A stretch of DNA of 8,747 nt from an uncultured Bacteroidota bacterium (GTDB lineage Bacteria; Bacteroidota; Bacteroidia; Bacteroidales; UBA12481): NCBI GenBank assembly GCA_903832165.1, contig CAILAQ010000423.1, positions 1-8,747 of the forward strand, written 5' to 3'. Below are positions 6,835 through 8,747 of the stretch, piece by piece. A program made the position numbers and the translations under genes. Every line of letters begins with the position of its first letter. Within the stretch, counting starts at the first letter, position 1. The notes beneath the pieces are model-generated. The model worked only from the letters and a program-made list of their open reading frames with translations, did no database searches and had not been told where the DNA came from.

Positions 6835-8457
6835 ATGAACAAGCTCCGCTCTATCCTGTCTGGCCTGTTATTGGCGACCCTTCTGTTTTCCTGTACCAAC
6901 CCATCCACGTCTCCCGATCTTGGTTTAGCGACCATCAGGGATGGCAGGTCGAGGGCTAAAACCTCAGCTGCCCCGGGAGGTAGCAATGCTGACAGGATTC
7001 AATATATACAGCCCGGCGGGACTGCCGTGATCTTTGAAACAAAGGGGGCCGGAATAATCAATCATATCTGGCTGACTTTTAATGAAGCCAAACCAAACTG
7101 GCTGGAGAAAGGCGGTTCGGCTACTCCGGCTGATCTGATCATCCGGATGTATTGGGATAATGATACCCTACCCGCCGTGGAGGCTCCGATCGGTGATTTT
7201 TTTGCTTCCGGATTCGGACTGCGCAAGGAAGTCAGATCTTCTCAGGTTTTAGTTGAAGGGGGCGATGGTTACAACTGTTACTGGCAGATGCCATTTTATT
7301 CAGCTGCAAAAATCACCGTCACGAATGATGGGAAAAAGGCATCCCGCAGTTTCTACTTCCAGTTCGACTATACCGAGTATAAAAAGCTTCCTAAGAATAC
7401 CGCCTATTTCTGCGCTCAATATCGTCAGGAATTCCCTGAGCAGCTGGGTCGTGACTATCTGATAGCTGATATAAGCGGGAAAGGGCATTATGTGGGGACT
7501 GTGATGTCAGTCCGCTCACGCAGTCCTTATTGGTTTGGTGAAGGAGATATCAAATACTATGTTGATGGCGAAAAGGATCCTTCGACATGGGGTACCGGAA
7601 CAGAAGATTATTTTCTTAGCGCCTGGGGATTTACGGAGAATTTGAATTTATATTCAGGCTGTTCCTACATGAGTAAAGGGGAAGAGGACCTGGGTGCAAA
7701 ATACACGCTCTATCGCTGGCACGTACAGGATCCATTGAGGTTTACAGAATCATTCCGCATGGAAATTGAACATACCGGATGGATTTCTGCTGATGAATCA
7801 GCAACGGGAAAAGTGGATGGACATGTGGAAAGGGAAGACGATATTGCAACTGTCGCTTTCTGGTACCAGCTGGGGCAGCCCAAACGGTTTGCTTCAGTGC
7901 CGCCCAATGAACAACGATTGCTGCCAAACCTTGAAACCATTATCGAGGCTAAGGATATGATCGGCTCTGTCAGGCATTCAGCAGGCAAAGTGGTGTTGGA
8001 GGAGGGCTTCGACTGGACCGGTAATCAGCAGATACTTTTTACTCCTTCTACGAATGATGCCTGGATGGAAGCCGACTTTACCGTTGATAAGGAGGAGTAC
8101 CAGGGTTTGCTGTTAAAAATGAGCCATGACTTCAACTACGGGCAATACAAGCTGCGCATCGATGGAAATATTATTGCACGGGTGCCGATGACTATCGACT
8201 TCGATTTCAAGGATCCCAAAGTGGAACCCCGGATATTGAATTTTTATTCAGAGAAACTGAATGTTTATGATTACTATCTGGGCAGTGCAACACTAAAGCC
8301 TGGCAAACATACCATCCGGTTTGAAACGGTCGGTAAATCGCCAAATTCCTCCGGTAACGCTTTGGGCTTCGACTCTTTCAGACTGATGCAGCGCTGGCAC
8401 AAGAAACGGCCCTCCCTGGGAGCTAACTCGGCCAAACAGGTAATCGGTGACAAGTGA
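6835..8457 (+). CDS. GH172 (DUF2961) family glycosidase, predicted lipoprotein
   Basis: A 540-residue member of DUF2961, now GH172, whose characterised members cleave or rearrange alpha-D-arabinofuranosides and alpha-D-fructofuranosides. The hallmark WGTGTEDYFLSAW is present with the likely nucleophile Glu257; YTLYRWHVQDPLRF and MEIEHTGW also fit the family. The second catalytic acid cannot be fixed by eye (Glu283 or Glu284 are candidates). The GH172 core spans roughly residues 35-370. Residues about 400-515 form an extra beta-rich module (WMEADFTVDKEEYQGLLLK, LKPGKHTIRFETVG, LGFDSFRL) resembling a carbohydrate-binding sandwich. I chose ATG 6835 over the upstream TTG 6781 because it directly precedes a signal (MNKLRSILSGLLLATLLFSC) with lipobox Cys20 and because the extra 18 residues are translated repeat. 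No acidic residues follow Cys20 closely, so a surface-export signal is not evident. The stop lies inside the heptad repeat. Confidence 0.92.
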   Translation: MNKLRSILSGLLLATLLFSCTNPSTSPDLGLATIRDGRSRAKTSAAPGGSNADRIQYIQPGGTAVIFETKGAGIINHIWLTFNEAKPNWLEKGGSATPADLIIRMYWDNDTLPAVEAPIGDFFASGFGLRKEVRSSQVLVEGGDGYNCYWQMPFYSAAKITVTNDGKKASRSFYFQFDYTEYKKLPKNTAYFCAQYRQEFPEQLGRDYLIADISGKGHYVGTVMSVRSRSPYWFGEGDIKYYVDGEKDPSTWGTGTEDYFLSAWGFTENLNLYSGCSYMSKGEEDLGAKYTLYRWHVQDPLRFTESFRMEIEHTGWISADESATGKVDGHVEREDDIATVAFWYQLGQPKRFASVPPNEQRLLPNLETIIEAKDMIGSVRHSAGKVVLEEGFDWTGNQQILFTPSTNDAWMEADFTVDKEEYQGLLLKMSHDFNYGQYKLRIDGNIIARVPMTIDFDFKDPKVEPRILNFYSEKLNVYDYYLGSATLKPGKHTIRFETVGKSPNSSGNALGFDSFRLMQRWHKKRPSLGANSAKQVIGDK

Positions 8458-8509
8458 CGGGTGACGGGTGACCGAAGAATCGTGACCCGAAACGCGTGAC
8501 ACGTGAAAC
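8447..8509. repeat. GTGACNN heptanucleotide tandem repeat, copy B (9 heptads)
   Basis: GTGAC occurs at 8447, 8454, 8461, 8468, 8482 and 8496, and GTGAA at 8503, all in one seven-base register; the heptads at 8475 and 8489 have diverged. The first units encode the C-terminal VIGDK of the GH172 protein and its TGA stop (8455-8457). A further heptad GTTACCC at 8517 leads into the hairpin element, mirroring GTGACCC in copy A. Confidence 0.85.
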
Positions 8510-8520
8510 GGATGAAGTTA

Positions 8521-8575
8521 CCCTCAGCGAGTTGTCATTCCCGCGGAGGCGGGAACCCCGTCCCATACCGCGAAT
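8521..8575. repeat. Hairpin-bearing intergenic repeat, copy B
   Basis: Partner of 2798-2852 with seven substitutions and no gaps. The stem is TTCCCGC/GCGGGAA (8538-8544 with 8549-8555) around GGAG. The one base pair that differs between copies changed on both sides (C-G at 2816/2831, T-A at 8539/8554), so pairing is kept. It ends at 8575, immediately before the stop codon of the converging minus-strand gene. No T run follows on either strand, so intrinsic termination is not supported. Confidence 0.85.
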
Positions 8576-8747
8576 CTAAGAAGAAGCTCCCGTAAACTGG
8601 TCTTCCTTATTCTTGAACATTACATTGAAGGTTGTCAGGCTTCCGTAAATCCTGGTGATATACTGCTCAAGGTCAACTTTTTCTTCATCAGTCAGGTTGC
8701 TCGCATTGATTCGCTGTTCCATAACCCTGACCCGGTCGCGGATCATC
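8576..8747 (-). CDS. Unrecognised protein, C-terminal 56 residues (5' end outside window)
   Basis: On the minus strand an open frame enters from the right edge and ends at TAG (8578-8576). The visible residues are hydrophilic and probably helical, with charged stretches RDRVRVMEQR and LTDEEKVDLEQYITRIYG, then FNVMFKNKEDQFTGASS. I do not recognise a family. A Met codon at 8746-8744 is in frame, but nothing shows it to be the start and the gene most likely continues beyond the window. It is too short for a standard ORF cut-off. Support comes from the clean frame, the amphipathic composition and the stop placed exactly beside the repeat boundary. It is oriented tail-to-tail with the GH172 gene. 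Confidence 0.6.
   Translation of the reverse strand, partial: MIRDRVRVMEQRINASNLTDEEKVDLEQYITRIYGSLTTFNVMFKNKEDQFTGASS

Noticed and set aside
8538..8555. Intrinsic terminator at hairpin copy B
   Set aside because: The GC-rich stem is not followed by a T run on either strand; a role in protecting transcript ends remains possible but termination is not supported.

Overview
The window looks like a Bacteroidota chromosome fragment, probably a polysaccharide- or glycoprotein-degrading accessory locus. Reasons: five consecutive plus-strand genes, each exported where its N-terminus is visible; A-rich leaders without Shine-Dalgarno sequences before the ATG starts; a Bacteroidota-style lipoprotein signal; and a family content (GH51, GH172/DUF2961, DUF6807, exported S15 peptidase) common in that phylum. 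No SusC/SusD pair, regulator, tRNA, rRNA, CRISPR array or transposase is visible, so membership of a classical polysaccharide utilisation locus is not shown.

Layout: (1) 2-1825, 3' part of a GH51 alpha-L-arabinofuranosidase that is open through the left edge. (2) 1886-2797, secreted DUF6807 protein. (3) 2787-4778, secreted (alpha/alpha)6-barrel glycosidase-like protein with an unresolved start. (4) 4808-6643, secreted Xaa-Pro dipeptidyl-peptidase of family S15. (5) 6835-8457, GH172 (DUF2961) lipoprotein. (6) 8576-8747, minus strand, the last 56 codons of an unrecognised gene converging on gene 5. Genes 1 to 4 are tightly spaced (60 nt, an 11-nt overlap, 29 nt) and probably co-transcribed. Gene 5 follows after 191 nt of repeat-rich DNA. 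No gene-free stretch exceeds 300 bases.

Functional reading (inference): GH51 acts on alpha-L-arabinofuranosides, and characterised GH172 enzymes act on alpha-D-arabino- or fructofuranosides. The barrel protein and DUF6807 protein are likely accessory carbohydrate-active proteins. The Xaa-Pro peptidase would fit a substrate in which furanose sugars decorate a proline- or hydroxyproline-rich protein.

The most unusual DNA feature is a composite repeat present twice: a GTGACNN heptanucleotide tandem tract followed by a 55-bp element with a 7-bp hairpin. The copies are 48/55 identical over the 55-bp element, with a compensatory base-pair change in the stem. The element fills the gap between genes 2 and 3 and between genes 5 and 6, supplies the stop codons of genes 2 and 5, and leaves the start of gene 3 ambiguous. 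A decayed copy lies between genes 4 and 5.
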